A DNA stretch of 64,000 nt, taken from positions 1 through 64,000 of the forward strand of contig DASUSS010000085.1 in the NCBI GenBank assembly GCA_036374995.1. Reading direction: 5' to 3'. This DNA comes from SH-MAG3 sp036374995 (lineage in GTDB: Bacteria > Gemmatimonadota > Gemmatimonadetes > Longimicrobiales > RSA9). Of the stretch, positions 1 to 8,555 are shown piece by piece; positions within the stretch are counted from its first letter, which is position 1; every line of letters starts with the position of its first letter. Under the pieces are notes generated by a model that was not told where the DNA came from, ran no database searches, and saw only the letters and a program-made list of their open reading frames with translations. Position numbers and translations under genes: made by a program.

Positions 1-116
1 TGTGTTCTGGCGCGTGCACCCATGCCGCTGCTCCAGCCGCCGCATCGGTCCGGGGCGAATTCATGGCTGGACCGGCCGGAACACACATCTGGTGCCGCGT
101 CCGCAAGGGAGGGGCA

Positions 117-1487
117 ATGTCGAGGAATGGGGCCGTCGCACAGTACATCACCGCGAACCGCGACCGTTTTCGCGAGGAGCTGTTCGATTTCCTGCGCATC
201 CCCAGTGTAAGCGCGAGCAGTGAGCACAGGGCCGACACGCGTCGCGCGGCGCAGTGGCTCATGGACCGTATGACGGATGCCGGGCTGGAGGTGTCGCTGC
301 ACGACACCGCGGGACATCCGATCGTGCTCGGCGAGTGGCGCGGTGCCGGCGACGGTGCTGCCACGGTGCTCATCTACGGCCACTACGACGTTCAGCCGCC
401 CGAGCCGCTCGAGCTGTGGACGACGCCGGCGTTCGAGCCGCAGGTGCGCGACGGCCGTATCTACGCCCGCGGCTCGGTCGACGACAAGGGTCAGCTGTAC
501 CTGCACATCAAGGCCATCGAGGCTCATCTGAAGGGGAACGGCCGGCTGCCCGTCAACCTGATCGTGCTCGCGGAGGGCGAGGAGGAGGTCGGCAGCGAGC
601 ACCTGATGCCGTTCGTCGAGCAGCACGCGAAGCGGCTGAAGCCGGACGCCGTCGTCATCTCCGACAGCTCGATGTTCGCACCGGGCATGCCGAGCATCGG
701 AGCGTCGCTCCGCGGCCTCGCCTACTTCGAGATCCGCGTCCGCGGCGCGAAGAGCGATCTGCACTCGGGCACCTACGGCGGCGCGGTTGCGAACCCGGCA
801 GCCGCCCTCGCCCGCATCATCGCCAGCTTCCACGACGCCGACGGTCACATCCTGATCGACGGGTTCTACGATGATGTGCGCGCGGCGCCGGAGTTCGTGG
901 AGCAGATCCGCACGCTGCCCTTCGACGAGCAGGAGTACCGCGCGGAGGTGGGCGTGGCGGAGCTGTTCGGTGAGAAGGGCTACACGACGTACGAGCGGCT
1001 CTGGGTCCGGCCGACGTGCGAGGTGAACGGCCTGCTCTCCGGTTATACGGGCGAGGGCTCGAAGACGGTGCTGCCGGCGCATGCCATGGCCAAGGTGAGC
1101 TGCCGGCTCGTGCCGGATCAGGAGCCGAAGAAGATCCGGACGCTGTTCGAGAAGCACGTGCGCAAGGTCACGCCGAAGGGCGTCACCGTCGAAGTGCTGG
1201 AGCTCCACGGCGGCAATCCGTGGCGCGCGAAGCTGGAGGGGCCGCTCTACGACGCAGCGGCGCGTGCGCTGCGCGATGCGTTCGGTCGCGATGTGATCTA
1301 TGCCGGTGAGGGCGGCTCGATTCCGATCGTGTCAGAGTTCGAGCGGGTGCTCGGTGCTCCGGTCCTGCTCATGGGCTTCGGGCTGCCCGGGGAGAACGCG
1401 CATGCGCCCGACGAGTGGATGAGCGTGGAGAACTTCGAGAAGGGGACGCAGGCGTCCGCGCGCCTGCTGGAGGAGCTCGCATCGTGA
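117..1487 (+). CDS. M20 family dipeptidase (zinc metallopeptidase)
   Basis: A 456-residue cytoplasmic M20-type di-/aminopeptidase that should release amino acids from short peptides. Visible motifs in order: GHYDVQ (first metal His plus the activating Asp), ARGSVDDKGQ (bridging Asp), AEGEEEVGS (catalytic base and metal Glu), a dimerisation (lid) domain starting near LHSGTYGG, and ENAHAPDEW near the C terminus (last metal His). All expected metal and catalytic positions are present and the length is normal. The ATG at 117 is chosen over an in-frame ATG at 63 because a GGGAGGGG ribosome-binding site precedes it and homology begins just after it. The stop overlaps the next start (GTGA), so the two genes are coupled. 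A peptide importer lies about 9 kb downstream. Exact substrate specificity cannot be read from sequence. Confidence 0.93.
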   Translation: MSRNGAVAQYITANRDRFREELFDFLRIPSVSASSEHRADTRRAAQWLMDRMTDAGLEVSLHDTAGHPIVLGEWRGAGDGAATVLIYGHYDVQPPEPLELWTTPAFEPQVRDGRIYARGSVDDKGQLYLHIKAIEAHLKGNGRLPVNLIVLAEGEEEVGSEHLMPFVEQHAKRLKPDAVVISDSSMFAPGMPSIGASLRGLAYFEIRVRGAKSDLHSGTYGGAVANPAAALARIIASFHDADGHILIDGFYDDVRAAPEFVEQIRTLPFDEQEYRAEVGVAELFGEKGYTTYERLWVRPTCEVNGLLSGYTGEGSKTVLPAHAMAKVSCRLVPDQEPKKIRTLFEKHVRKVTPKGVTVEVLELHGGNPWRAKLEGPLYDAAARALRDAFGRDVIYAGEGGSIPIVSEFERVLGAPVLLMGFGLPGENAHAPDEWMSVENFEKGTQASARLLEELAS

Positions 1488-2035
1488 TCCGCAGCCGCGC
1501 GGGTCGTCGCTGGATGCTCGTTCTCCCGCTCTGCGGCACGGCCGTCCTCGCGTGCGACCGGGCCGAGCCCGCGGCGGAACCGGAATCGCAGCCGTCCGGA
1601 TTCACGGCGCCGCCCGCCGCCGTATCGTTCGACACCGCGACGGTCACGTTCACCAGCGGCACGGGCCAGCAGGTCCTCATGCCGGTCGAGATCGCCGAGC
1701 GAAACGACCAGCGCGCGTTCGGTCTCATGGACCGTGACGAGCTGCCGCAGGATCGCGGCATGATCTTCCTCTACGACGACGTGCAGCCACCGAGCGCGGG
1801 CTTCTGGATGTACCGAACGCGTATCCCGCTCGACATCGCGTACTTCGATGGCGCGGGTCGGATCGTCGCGATCGAGCAGATGATGCCGTGCGCCAGCCTC
1901 GACCCCTCGCGCTGCCCCTCCTATTCACCGGGCGTACCGTTCTTCGGCGCGGTCGAGGCGAATCGCGGATACTTCGCGCGTCACGCCATCCGCGTCGGTG
2001 ACAGCCTCACGCTGACCGGCCGGGTCGGCGGGTGA
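1484..2035 (+). CDS. DUF192 family lipoprotein
   Basis: A 183-residue protein starting at a GTG that overlaps the stop of the dipeptidase gene. The N terminus is a lipoprotein signal (basic start, hydrophobic core, lipobox VLAC near residue 24), followed by a Pro/Glu-rich linker and a DUF192 domain with the family signatures FGLMDRDELP, GMIFLYDD and FWMYRTRIPLDIAYFD. DUF192 proteins are small beta-rich proteins of unknown biochemical role, often exported. It should sit on the periplasmic side of the inner membrane or on the outer membrane. Family assignment is firm; function is unknown. Confidence 0.85.
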   Translation: MIRSRAGRRWMLVLPLCGTAVLACDRAEPAAEPESQPSGFTAPPAAVSFDTATVTFTSGTGQQVLMPVEIAERNDQRAFGLMDRDELPQDRGMIFLYDDVQPPSAGFWMYRTRIPLDIAYFDGAGRIVAIEQMMPCASLDPSRCPSYSPGVPFFGAVEANRGYFARHAIRVGDSLTLTGRVGG

Positions 2036-2040
2036 GTCGC

Positions 2041-2070
2041 GAAAAAAAGGAGGCGCCCGAGGGCGCCTCC
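2041..2070 (-). terminator. Intrinsic terminator of the lytic transglycosylase gene
   Basis: A near-perfect GC-rich stem (2049-2058 paired with 2061-2070) is followed, read on the minus strand, by seven consecutive T residues. It lies 26 bases past the minus-strand stop at 2097 and also just after the plus-strand DUF192 stop, so it separates two convergent genes. Only the minus direction has a proper T tail. Confidence 0.85.
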
Positions 2071-2096
2071 TTCGCGTAGCGATGCAGGTCTTCCGC

Positions 2097-2876
2097 TCAG
2101 CGCGATGCGGCCCCGCCAGGCCTGCGCTCATCGCGTACGCTGTTCATCTCCCGCTGTATCTGATGCTTCAGGCGCGCGACTTTCTGCGGGTACGTGAAGC
2201 AGTTCGGCGTGTTCGTGCCGCGAACGCAGCCGTTGTACCCGAGCAGCGCCTTGTTCTCGTCGCCCGGGTTCCGGCTCAGGTACCACGCCAGAATGCTCGT
2301 GCCGTTGCACAGGTTCGCCTCGATGTCGTACAGGTCGCGGCCGCAGTTCCGCCAGTGACCCGACCACGCCGGCATCACCTGCATCAGCCCCCGCGCACCG
2401 ACGAAGCTCGTCGCGCGCGGCTTGCCGCCGCTCTCCACGATCACGATCGACAGCACGAACGCCGGATCCAGCCCTCGACGATACGAGTGCTGCACCAGCG
2501 GCCAGGCTACCTGGCGCGCCGTCGCCTCGTTCACGCCCCGCCGACGCAGCACCGCTTCCACCGGCGCGACGTGATCCTGGTACAGCGCGACGTAGTCCTC
2601 CGTCTCCGCACCGGTCTCCTGCAGCCGCTCCATGTGCCGGCTCAGCAGCTCCAGGTGCACGCGCGGCACCGGGTCCTCCGCCCGCGCACGCACCGGACTG
2701 TCCGCCGGCAGCGTCAGCAGATCGTTCGTCGCGTTGCCGACACCAAAACCCACGAACAGCAGAAACGGCGCGGCCAGGCCGACGGCCCGTACGCGGCGCA
2801 GCAGCAGCTCGAGATCTTCAAACAATCCCGGCCGCTGATCGCGATCAGGATAGTACGATCGTCCGAATAGCTTCAT
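2097..2876 (-). CDS. Membrane-anchored lytic transglycosylase (SLT domain)
   Basis: A 259-residue protein with one N-terminal membrane segment (about residues 30-50) and a C-terminal SLT/lysozyme-like domain. The catalytic glutamate lies in SIVIVESGGKPRATS, followed by the diagnostic GARGLMQVMP block and, later, LLGYNGC, the equivalent of the family's AYNAG motif. It should cleave the MurNAc-GlcNAc bond of peptidoglycan in the periplasm, releasing 1,6-anhydro ends. The ATG at 2876 is preferred over a frame extending to 2942 because the extra stretch is Arg-rich and has no recognisable signal. It is a single gene between convergent and divergent neighbours. Confidence 0.88.
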   Translation of the reverse strand: MKLFGRSYYPDRDQRPGLFEDLELLLRRVRAVGLAAPFLLFVGFGVGNATNDLLTLPADSPVRARAEDPVPRVHLELLSRHMERLQETGAETEDYVALYQDHVAPVEAVLRRRGVNEATARQVAWPLVQHSYRRGLDPAFVLSIVIVESGGKPRATSFVGARGLMQVMPAWSGHWRNCGRDLYDIEANLCNGTSILAWYLSRNPGDENKALLGYNGCVRGTNTPNCFTYPQKVARLKHQIQREMNSVRDERRPGGAASR

Positions 2877-3101
2877 CGCCCCGACAGCTTCCTGTGATCT
2901 TCGCTTCAACCGACCGGATCGCCGGGTCTTCCCGAGGAGCATGAAAAATATCGGCCCGGCGCGGCAGCCGACGCAAGATGGGTGGGATAAGTCTTTGCAG
3001 CTACTGGAGTTGGCCGTTCACCAATTCGTCATTTTCGGGGCTGGAGCGCCGCCCGCCACCGGGTGCGGGCGGGCGCGCGCAAATCATTTCACGGAAACGG
3101 G

Positions 3102-3995
3102 TTACACGCGCAGCTCCCGCTCCATCGCGTGCAGCGTCTCGAGCGGGATGAGATAGCGCTCGGTGCAGAACTCGCACGTGACTTCGGCGCCGCCGCGCTC
3201 CGCGCCCTCGACGATCATCTCGGAGACGGCCCGCGCGCCGAGCATGCGGATGGCGCGGCTGGCGCGATCGACGGAGCAGGGGCACTCGAAGCGGACGCTG
3301 CGGCGCTCGAGGATCTGGTGCTGGTCGCCGAAGATGCGAGCGAGGATCTCCTCGGGCGACTCGCCGGCGCGGAGCATGACGGTCGGGTGCGGCAGGTCGC
3401 GGATCGTGTTCTCGATGCGGGCGGCGTCGGCGTCGCTGATGCCGGGCAGCAGCTGGACGACGTAGCCGCCGGCGGCCTCGACGGAGCCGTCCGGATTGAC
3501 GAAGACGCCGATGCCGACGGCGGACGGGATCTGCTCGCTGCGGGCGAGGTAGTGGGCGAGGTCTTCGCCGACTTCGCCGGAGACGATCTCGACGGTGCCG
3601 ACATAGGGCTGGCCGAGGCCGAGGTCGCGCGTGACCGTGACGAATCCGTCGGTGCCGACGGCGCCACGGACATTGAGCTTGCCGTTGCGGACCTGTTCGA
3701 CCTCGGGCTGAGGATTGCCCACGAGGCCGCGCACGCCGCCGCTGCCGTTCGCGGAGGCAAGCAACATTCCGGCGGGGCCGTCCCCTTTCACCCGGATCGT
3801 GACCATGTGCTCGGACTCCTTGAGCATCGCACCGAACAGGAGTGCTCCGGTGGCGAGGCGTCCGATGGCGGCCGTCATGACCGGGTACGTGCAATGGCGC
3901 CGTCGCAGCTCATCGACGACGCCGGTGGCGTCAATGGCAAAAGCGCGGATCAACCCGTCATGGGCCGTCGCACGCACGAGGTGATCACTGCTCAT
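3102..3995 (-). CDS. hslO: Redox-activated chaperone Hsp33
   Basis: A 297-residue Hsp33. The N-terminal substrate-binding core shows the family blocks IRVKGDGPAG, VTVTRDLGLGQPY and GVFVNPDGSVEAAGGY. The C-terminal redox switch has the zinc cysteines CPC and CEFC. Oxidation of these cysteines unfolds the linker and turns on holdase activity in the cytoplasm. The ATG at 3995 follows a GGAG motif at good spacing; an upstream in-frame TTG at 4007 is less likely. It sits downstream of a GroES-like gene on the same strand, but a terminator lies between them, so they may be separate transcripts with a shared stress theme. Confidence 0.95.
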   Translation of the reverse strand: MSSDHLVRATAHDGLIRAFAIDATGVVDELRRRHCTYPVMTAAIGRLATGALLFGAMLKESEHMVTIRVKGDGPAGMLLASANGSGGVRGLVGNPQPEVEQVRNGKLNVRGAVGTDGFVTVTRDLGLGQPYVGTVEIVSGEVGEDLAHYLARSEQIPSAVGIGVFVNPDGSVEAAGGYVVQLLPGISDADAARIENTIRDLPHPTVMLRAGESPEEILARIFGDQHQILERRSVRFECPCSVDRASRAIRMLGARAVSEMIVEGAERGGAEVTCEFCTERYLIPLETLHAMERELRV

Positions 3996-4002
3996 CCGTT
4001 GC

Positions 4003-4030
4003 TCCAAAGAAAACGGCCCCGAACGGGGCC
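4003..4030 (-). terminator. Intrinsic terminator between the groES-like gene and hslO
   Basis: A short GC stem (GGCCCC at 4015-4020 paired with 4025-4030, AAC-containing loop) is followed on the minus strand by GTTTTCTTT. It lies past the groES-like stop and abuts the hslO ribosome-binding site, so some readthrough into hslO is possible. Confidence 0.65.
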
Positions 4031-4064
4031 CGGCTGACCGATGGGGACGTCCGTCCTGCGAGAC

Positions 4065-4442
4065 TCACCAGTCGTCCTCGTTACGCTCGCGGCGCACGAT
4101 GACGAGGATCGCCGCCTGCGGCACTACCAGGTACTTCTTTCCCTCGAACGTGATCTCGACTGCGGCCCGACGGAAGAAGATCGCGTAATCCCCCGCTCGC
4201 GCCTGGACCGGCAGATAGCGGGGCTCGCCCGTTCCGATCTGCCACGGCTCATCGCCCAGCTCGGTCGGGGCGGAGATCGGCGTGCCGGGTCCCGTGGCCA
4301 CCACCGTGCCCGCCTGCACCGCCTGTGCGTCGACCGCCGAAGCCGGCAGATACAGGCCGACCCGGCTCCGCTCCTCGCCTTCCTCCGGCGCGATGAGCAC
4401 GCGATCACCGACGACGATGAGGTGCTTGCGATCCTGGTCCAT
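4065..4442 (-). CDS. GroES-like co-chaperonin (Cpn10 family), longer than usual
   Basis: A 125-residue protein of the Cpn10 fold. It opens with VVGDRVLIAPEEGEERSRVGLYLP, which matches the start and the beginning of the mobile loop of GroES, and contains AGDYAIFFRRAAVEITFEGKKYLVV, which matches the second half. Ordinary GroES has about 95 residues; the extra 25 or so lie in the middle (roughly residues 48-75, with GTPISAPTELGDEPW). There is no groEL beside it, so the main chaperonin operon is probably elsewhere and this may be a second, specialised co-chaperonin. It would act in the cytoplasm as a lid for GroEL. The neighbour is hslO. The family call is good; pairing with GroEL is inference. 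Confidence 0.78.
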   Translation of the reverse strand: MDQDRKHLIVVGDRVLIAPEEGEERSRVGLYLPASAVDAQAVQAGTVVATGPGTPISAPTELGDEPWQIGTGEPRYLPVQARAGDYAIFFRRAAVEITFEGKKYLVVPQAAILVIVRRERNEDDW

Positions 4443-4546
4443 GTCTGTTTCTAACCCGTTCGCTCGCGGAGGTTTCGGCCGATCCGGTCATGGAGTCGCC
4501 CCGCCGCAGCACATACCGTTGGCGTCCACGACGGATGGAGGACAGC

Positions 4547-4765
4547 ATGAGCGAGACGGCAGCACGCGGCCGCGCCCGCGCCCGTGTCGAGCGGCAGGCC
4601 TACACGTTCCATCTCGACCCGGCCCTCGTCGCGCGCGCACGCACCGAGATCGAGGAGAGCGATGTGGTGCGCAGCATCGAAGCCGCGCTGGCCGCCGCGC
4701 TCGACTATCAGCTCTGGGTCCGCGAGGTGGCGGCCGGCCGGCGGGAGGAGCTCAACAGCAAGTGA
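4547..4765 (+). CDS. Small hypothetical protein, antitoxin-like
   Basis: A 72-residue protein with a clear ribosome-binding site (GGAGGACAGC before the ATG at 4547). The N terminus is Arg/Ala-rich, followed by AYTFHLDPALVARARTEIEE, a predicted short strand and two helices, and an acidic/basic C-terminal helix. The pattern recalls ribbon-helix-helix or VapB-type antitoxins, but no toxin gene is adjacent: the next gene is a convergent acyl-CoA dehydrogenase. An orphan regulator is possible. I do not recognise the family with confidence. Confidence 0.6.
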   Translation: MSETAARGRARARVERQAYTFHLDPALVARARTEIEESDVVRSIEAALAAALDYQLWVREVAAGRREELNSK

Positions 4766-4850
4766 ACGATCCGGCGCGCAGCGGGAACGCGGTGGGGAGC
4801 GGTCCGTATCCCGCCCCCGACCGCGATTCCGCTCCCGCTCCCGGAGCCGT

Positions 4851-6722
4851 TCAGACGAGCATGTCCGGATCCATCCACGCGTGCTTCCCCTGAAGCACTT
4901 CCTGGGCAACACGGTAGGTCGGGGCGTCGTTGGCGTCGAACACGTTGGAGAAGATGGATTTCACGCGTGCGCGCGAGTGCCGGCAGAACAGGTCGGCCAT
5001 CTGCTCGGGTCCGCGGTTCGACGGGTCCTGCTTCACGAGGTTGTGCGCATGGACGCAGGCGCAGGACATGGCGAACAGCTCGGCGCCGACATCGACGAGA
5101 CGGAACAGCACGGACTGCTTCTTCTCGAGCTTCGGCCCGTAGCGGGTCATGGCGAGGAAGAGCGTGCGGCCGAGCTTGCGGGATGCGCGCTCGACGAAGC
5201 GCAGGTGGCGTGCGAGCGTGCCGAACTCGCCGTACGCGCCGGGAATGCGGCCCTTGCCGACGAGCAGGCCGGGCATCCAGCCGGCCATGTGCATGCCGAG
5301 GCCGGCGAGCCCCTTGAGCTTCGCGCCGGCGGGCGCCTTCGGCTCGAGCATGGCGCCGGCACGCTGGAGGTGCGGGTCGACCGCCTCGCGCGCGATGAAG
5401 AGGCGCATGATCTCGCTCGACCCCTCGAAGATCATGTTGATCCGCAGGTCACGCATCATCCGCTCGAGCGGGACCGGCTTCTCGCCGCGTCTCTCGAGCG
5501 ACGGCGCGGTCTCGTAGCCGCGCCCGCCCCGGATCTGCATGCAGTCATCGACGATGTGCCAGGCGCCCTCGCTGTTGTACATCTTCGCGATCGCCGCCTC
5601 GAGCCGGATGTCGGACTTCCCGGCATCGGCGAGTCCCGCGGCAATGTCGTTGACGGCTTCCATCGCGAACGCCGTCGCGGCCATGCGGCCGAGCATCTGC
5701 GCGACGGCATCGTGTCTGCCGACCGGCGCGCCCCACTGCACGCGCTCCGCGGCGAACTCACGTGCCACCTTCACGCACCACTTCGCCGAGACCGCGGTCG
5801 TGGCGGGGATCGTGAGGCGGCCGGTGTTGAGCGTGGTGAGCGCGAGCTTCAGCCCCTTGCCCTCGCCCCAGAGCACGTTCTCCTTCGGCACCCGCACGTT
5901 CGTGAAGCGCATCACGCCGTTCTCGATGCCCTTGAGCCCCATGAAATCGAGACGGTGCGTGGTCTCGACGCCTTCCCACGAGGACTCGACGATGAACGCC
6001 GTGATGCCGCGCCGCGTGCTGCCCGGCTTCGGCGGCGTGCGCGCCATCACGACCATCACGTCGGCGATCGGGCCGTTCGTACACCAGAGCTTCTCGCCGT
6101 TCAGGATGTAGGCAGTCCCATCCTCCGTCGGATCGGCGGTGGCGGTCATGCGCGCGGGGTCGGATCCGACATCGGGCTCGGTGAGTGCGAACGCGGAGAT
6201 CGCGCCCTGCGCGAAGCGCGGCAGGTACTTCTTCTTCTGCTCGGGCGTGCCGAACATCTTGAGTGGCTGCGGCACGCCGATCGACTGGTGCGCGGACAGC
6301 AGCACACCGAGCGCGGCGGCCGGCGAGCCGATGATGGAGATGGCCTTGTTGTAGCTGCGCTGGCCGAGGCCGAGACCGCCGTACTCCTGCGGGATCTTGA
6401 TGCCGAACGCGCCAAGGCGCCGCAGACCCTCGATCACATCGTCCGGCACCTGCCCCGTCCGCTCGATCGCTTCGCCGTCGATCGTCTTCGCGAACTCGAA
6501 GAGCTTCCTGTGGAACTCGACCGCACGCTTCCTCTCGTCGGGATCCTGCGCGGGAGGCGGATGGATCAGGTCGAGCCGCAGCCGGCCGAGGAACAGCTCG
6601 CGGACGAAGCTGGGCATGACCCACTCGGTCTCACGCGCCGCCTCCGCGACCTGGCGTGCCTCCCGCTCGTCCACGGGACCCGGTTTGACCTTCGTCTCCG
6701 CCGTCTGCTCCGTCGCGCTCAT
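4851..6722 (-). CDS. Acyl-CoA dehydrogenase, long (VLCAD-like) form
   Basis: A 623-residue flavoenzyme that should carry out the FAD-dependent alpha,beta-dehydrogenation of acyl-CoA, the first step of fatty-acid beta-oxidation. Visible features: an N-terminal helical domain; AFALTEPDVGSDPARM and KLWCTNGPIADV (FAD and substrate-binding beta-domain); IRGGRGYE; and FEGSSEIMRLFIARE, where the first Glu aligns with the catalytic base of very-long-chain enzymes. The extra C-terminal domain of about 180 residues is typical of VLCAD/ACAD9-like proteins. The start at 6722 follows GGGAGGTGCC. It lies downstream of yhbY and a second acyl-CoA dehydrogenase on the same strand, suggesting a shared fatty-acid catabolic unit. 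An electron-transfer flavoprotein partner is not in the window. Confidence 0.92.
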   Translation of the reverse strand: MSATEQTAETKVKPGPVDEREARQVAEAARETEWVMPSFVRELFLGRLRLDLIHPPPAQDPDERKRAVEFHRKLFEFAKTIDGEAIERTGQVPDDVIEGLRRLGAFGIKIPQEYGGLGLGQRSYNKAISIIGSPAAALGVLLSAHQSIGVPQPLKMFGTPEQKKKYLPRFAQGAISAFALTEPDVGSDPARMTATADPTEDGTAYILNGEKLWCTNGPIADVMVVMARTPPKPGSTRRGITAFIVESSWEGVETTHRLDFMGLKGIENGVMRFTNVRVPKENVLWGEGKGLKLALTTLNTGRLTIPATTAVSAKWCVKVAREFAAERVQWGAPVGRHDAVAQMLGRMAATAFAMEAVNDIAAGLADAGKSDIRLEAAIAKMYNSEGAWHIVDDCMQIRGGRGYETAPSLERRGEKPVPLERMMRDLRINMIFEGSSEIMRLFIAREAVDPHLQRAGAMLEPKAPAGAKLKGLAGLGMHMAGWMPGLLVGKGRIPGAYGEFGTLARHLRFVERASRKLGRTLFLAMTRYGPKLEKKQSVLFRLVDVGAELFAMSCACVHAHNLVKQDPSNRGPEQMADLFCRHSRARVKSIFSNVFDANDAPTYRVAQEVLQGKHAWMDPDMLV

Positions 6723-6879
6723 GATGGCACCTCCCAATCGGCCGCGCGCCGCGGCCGCGTCCGTTTCACTGTCGCGCCGAATAATAGCGCCGGGCGCCCG
6801 CGCGCGCACAGAAGCGCGCGCGGAACAGCGGGCATGGACCATACCCGCGGCGCCGCGTGAGGAGATTCCGTAAGGAGGT

Positions 6880-7185
6880 TCAGACGGAAGGTAGCGTGAT
6901 TTCCGGCTTTGCCGGATTGCGCCGGAACACGACGATCGTACGGCCGATGACCTGCACGAGCTGGGCGTCCGGCACGCTCGCGACGAGCGCATCGCCCAGT
7001 TCCTGCGGGCTGCCCGGCGCCGTCTCCAGCACCTTCACCTTCAGCAGCTCGCGGTTGTTCAACGCATCCAGGACGGTGCGTGCGAGCGCATCGGTGACGC
7101 CGTCCCGGCCGACCTGGAGGATCGGCTTGATCGACTGGGCCAGCGAGCGCAGCACGGCGCGCTGGCGGGGCGTAAGGTCGGCCAT
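6880..7185 (-). CDS. yhbY: YhbY-type CRM-domain RNA-binding protein
   Basis: A 101-residue single CRM-domain protein. The domain shows LTPRQRAVLRSLAQSIKPILQVGRDGVT, ALNNRELLKVKVLE, and the basic loop region ending IGRTIVVFRRN. Bacterial YhbY associates with pre-50S ribosomal particles. Length matches the family (about 97 residues). The ATG overlaps the stop of the upstream acyl-CoA dehydrogenase gene (ATGA), so it is translationally coupled to a metabolic gene, an unusual partner for a ribosome factor. Confidence 0.92.
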   Translation of the reverse strand: MADLTPRQRAVLRSLAQSIKPILQVGRDGVTDALARTVLDALNNRELLKVKVLETAPGSPQELGDALVASVPDAQLVQVIGRTIVVFRRNPAKPEITLPSV

Positions 7186-8354
7186 CACGGAATCATGAGC
7201 TTGGCGATCGTCTGGAGCTGCATGTTGCTCGTGCCCTCGTAGATCGTGCCGATCTTCGCGTCGCGATACAGCTTCTCGACGGGATACTCCTTCGTGAAGC
7301 CGTAGCCGCCGTACAGGTCGATGCACGTCGATGCGATCCGCTGTGCGACCTGTGACGAGTACAGCTTCGCCATCGCCGCCTCCGCGATGAACGGGTGGCC
7401 CGAGTCCTTGAGACGAGCCGCGTTGTAGACCAGCAGCCGCATTGCCTCCAGCTCCGTACGCATCTGCGCCAGCTGGAACTGCACGCCCTGGAAGTCCGCG
7501 ATGCGGCGACCGAACTGCTCGCGCTCCTGGACGTAGCGCGTCGTGTGGTCCAGCGCGCCCTGCGCCAGACCCAGCATCTGCGCGCCAATGCCGATGCGGC
7601 CCTCGTTCAGCGTCTCGATCGCAATCTTGTAGCCCTTGCCTACCTCACCCAGCACGTTCTCGTCCGGCACGCGGCAGTCGTCCATGACCAGCTCGACCGT
7701 CGACGACGCGCGGATGCCGAGCTTGTCCTCCTTCTTGCCCACACCGAAGCCGGCGAAGTCTCGCTCGACGATGAATGCCGTGATGCCGCGGTAGCCCTGC
7801 TCCGGTTCGGCATTCGCGAACACGATGAAGACATCCGCCTCGCCGCCATTCGTGATCCACAGCTTCCGGCCATCCAGGCGCCATTCGTCACCGGAGCGCG
7901 TCGCACGGGTCTGGAGCGCGAATGCGTCCGAGCCCGACCCGGCCTCCGACAGCGCGTACGCCCCGACCATATGCGCCGCCAGGCGGGGCAGGTACATCTC
8001 CTTCAGGTGATCGCTGCCATACCGCAGGATGCAGTTGTTGACGAGAGTGTTCTGCACATCGACCAGCACCCCTACGCTCGGATCCACACGCGAGAGCTCC
8101 TCCACCACGAGCGCGGCCGTGAAGAACGACGAGCCGGTGCCGCCCATTTCCTCCGGAATCTCGATCCCCATGAGGCCGAGCTCGAAGAACTGCGGGATGA
8201 GGTCCGGCTTCATGCGGGCGTCGCGGTCCATGTCGTGGACGTGCGGTGCTACGCTCTGCTCCGCGAACTGGCGGACCATGTCGCGGAACATCTGCTCTTC
8301 CTCCGAGAGCAGCGTGAGCGGCTGGCGTGCGACGTCGGGCAGTGTGACGGACAT
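7185..8354 (-). CDS. Acyl-CoA dehydrogenase, short/branched-chain type
   Basis: A 389-residue canonical acyl-CoA dehydrogenase. Signature blocks: GAYALSEAGSGSDA, RKLWITNGGEADVF, QEREQFGRRIADFQGVQFQLA, DLYGGYGFTKEYPVE and IYEGTSNMQLQTIAK, the last carrying the catalytic Glu of short/medium-chain enzymes. It should oxidise short or branched acyl-CoAs, passing electrons to ETF. The start is ATG 8354 with AGGAG upstream. An intrinsic terminator sits only about 30 bases upstream of the start, so this gene either has its own promoter just inside that gap or depends on readthrough. It is followed without a gap by yhbY and then by the long acyl-CoA dehydrogenase. Confidence 0.94.
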   Translation of the reverse strand: MSVTLPDVARQPLTLLSEEEQMFRDMVRQFAEQSVAPHVHDMDRDARMKPDLIPQFFELGLMGIEIPEEMGGTGSSFFTAALVVEELSRVDPSVGVLVDVQNTLVNNCILRYGSDHLKEMYLPRLAAHMVGAYALSEAGSGSDAFALQTRATRSGDEWRLDGRKLWITNGGEADVFIVFANAEPEQGYRGITAFIVERDFAGFGVGKKEDKLGIRASSTVELVMDDCRVPDENVLGEVGKGYKIAIETLNEGRIGIGAQMLGLAQGALDHTTRYVQEREQFGRRIADFQGVQFQLAQMRTELEAMRLLVYNAARLKDSGHPFIAEAAMAKLYSSQVAQRIASTCIDLYGGYGFTKEYPVEKLYRDAKIGTIYEGTSNMQLQTIAKLMIP

Positions 8355-8384
8355 TCCGGGCTGCTCCTGGGGCTGGCGGGCACG

Positions 8385-8417
8385 AAAAAGGCGCCGCCGG
8401 AAATATCCGGCGGCGCC
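8385..8417 (-). terminator. Strong intrinsic terminator upstream of the acyl-CoA dehydrogenase
   Basis: A perfect 12-bp stem (8390-8401 with 8406-8417, AATA loop) is followed on the minus strand by five T residues. It ends whatever is transcribed on the minus strand from about 8680, and lies about 30 bases before the acyl-CoA dehydrogenase start, so it could also act as an attenuator. Confidence 0.9.
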
Positions 8418-8492
8418 CCGAGTTTCCGCAACCCGACGCGATGCCTGCGATCGGCACCTGTCGTTGGCGGACTGTGTACGTCGGCTGCTCGG

Positions 8493-8555
8493 CTAGGCGC
8501 CGATCAGGCGATCGCTTGCCCGTGTCGGGTTACGCAGAGTACTCGAACTGGCCAA
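8493..8555 (-). CDS. Putative 20-residue small protein with perfect anti-16S Shine-Dalgarno
   Basis: On the minus strand the 13 bases AAGGAGGTGATCC (8569-8557) are an exact complement of the usual bacterial 16S rRNA 3' tail. They are followed, at an ideal 7-base spacing from GGAGG, by TTG and an open frame encoding MASSSTLRNPTRASDRLIGA, then TAG. A 13-base match is very unlikely by chance and suggests heavy ribosome recruitment. The peptide is short, with a Ser-rich start and a basic centre, and no family is recognised. It may be a translated small protein, a leader peptide for the downstream gene, or a ribosome-binding decoy. Confidence 0.45.
   Translation of the reverse strand: MASSSTLRNPTRASDRLIGA

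Noticed and set aside
63..116. N-terminal extension of the M20 dipeptidase from ATG 63
   Set aside because: The extra 18 residues have no ribosome-binding site and contain the GGGAGGGG site of the ATG at 117.
4443..4546. CIRCE heat-shock operator upstream of the GroES-like gene
   Set aside because: No TTAGCACTC-N9-GAGTGCTAA-like palindrome is visible in the gap.
4547..4765. Toxin-antitoxin module
   Set aside because: Only an antitoxin-like small protein is present. The neighbouring gene is a convergent acyl-CoA dehydrogenase, not a toxin.
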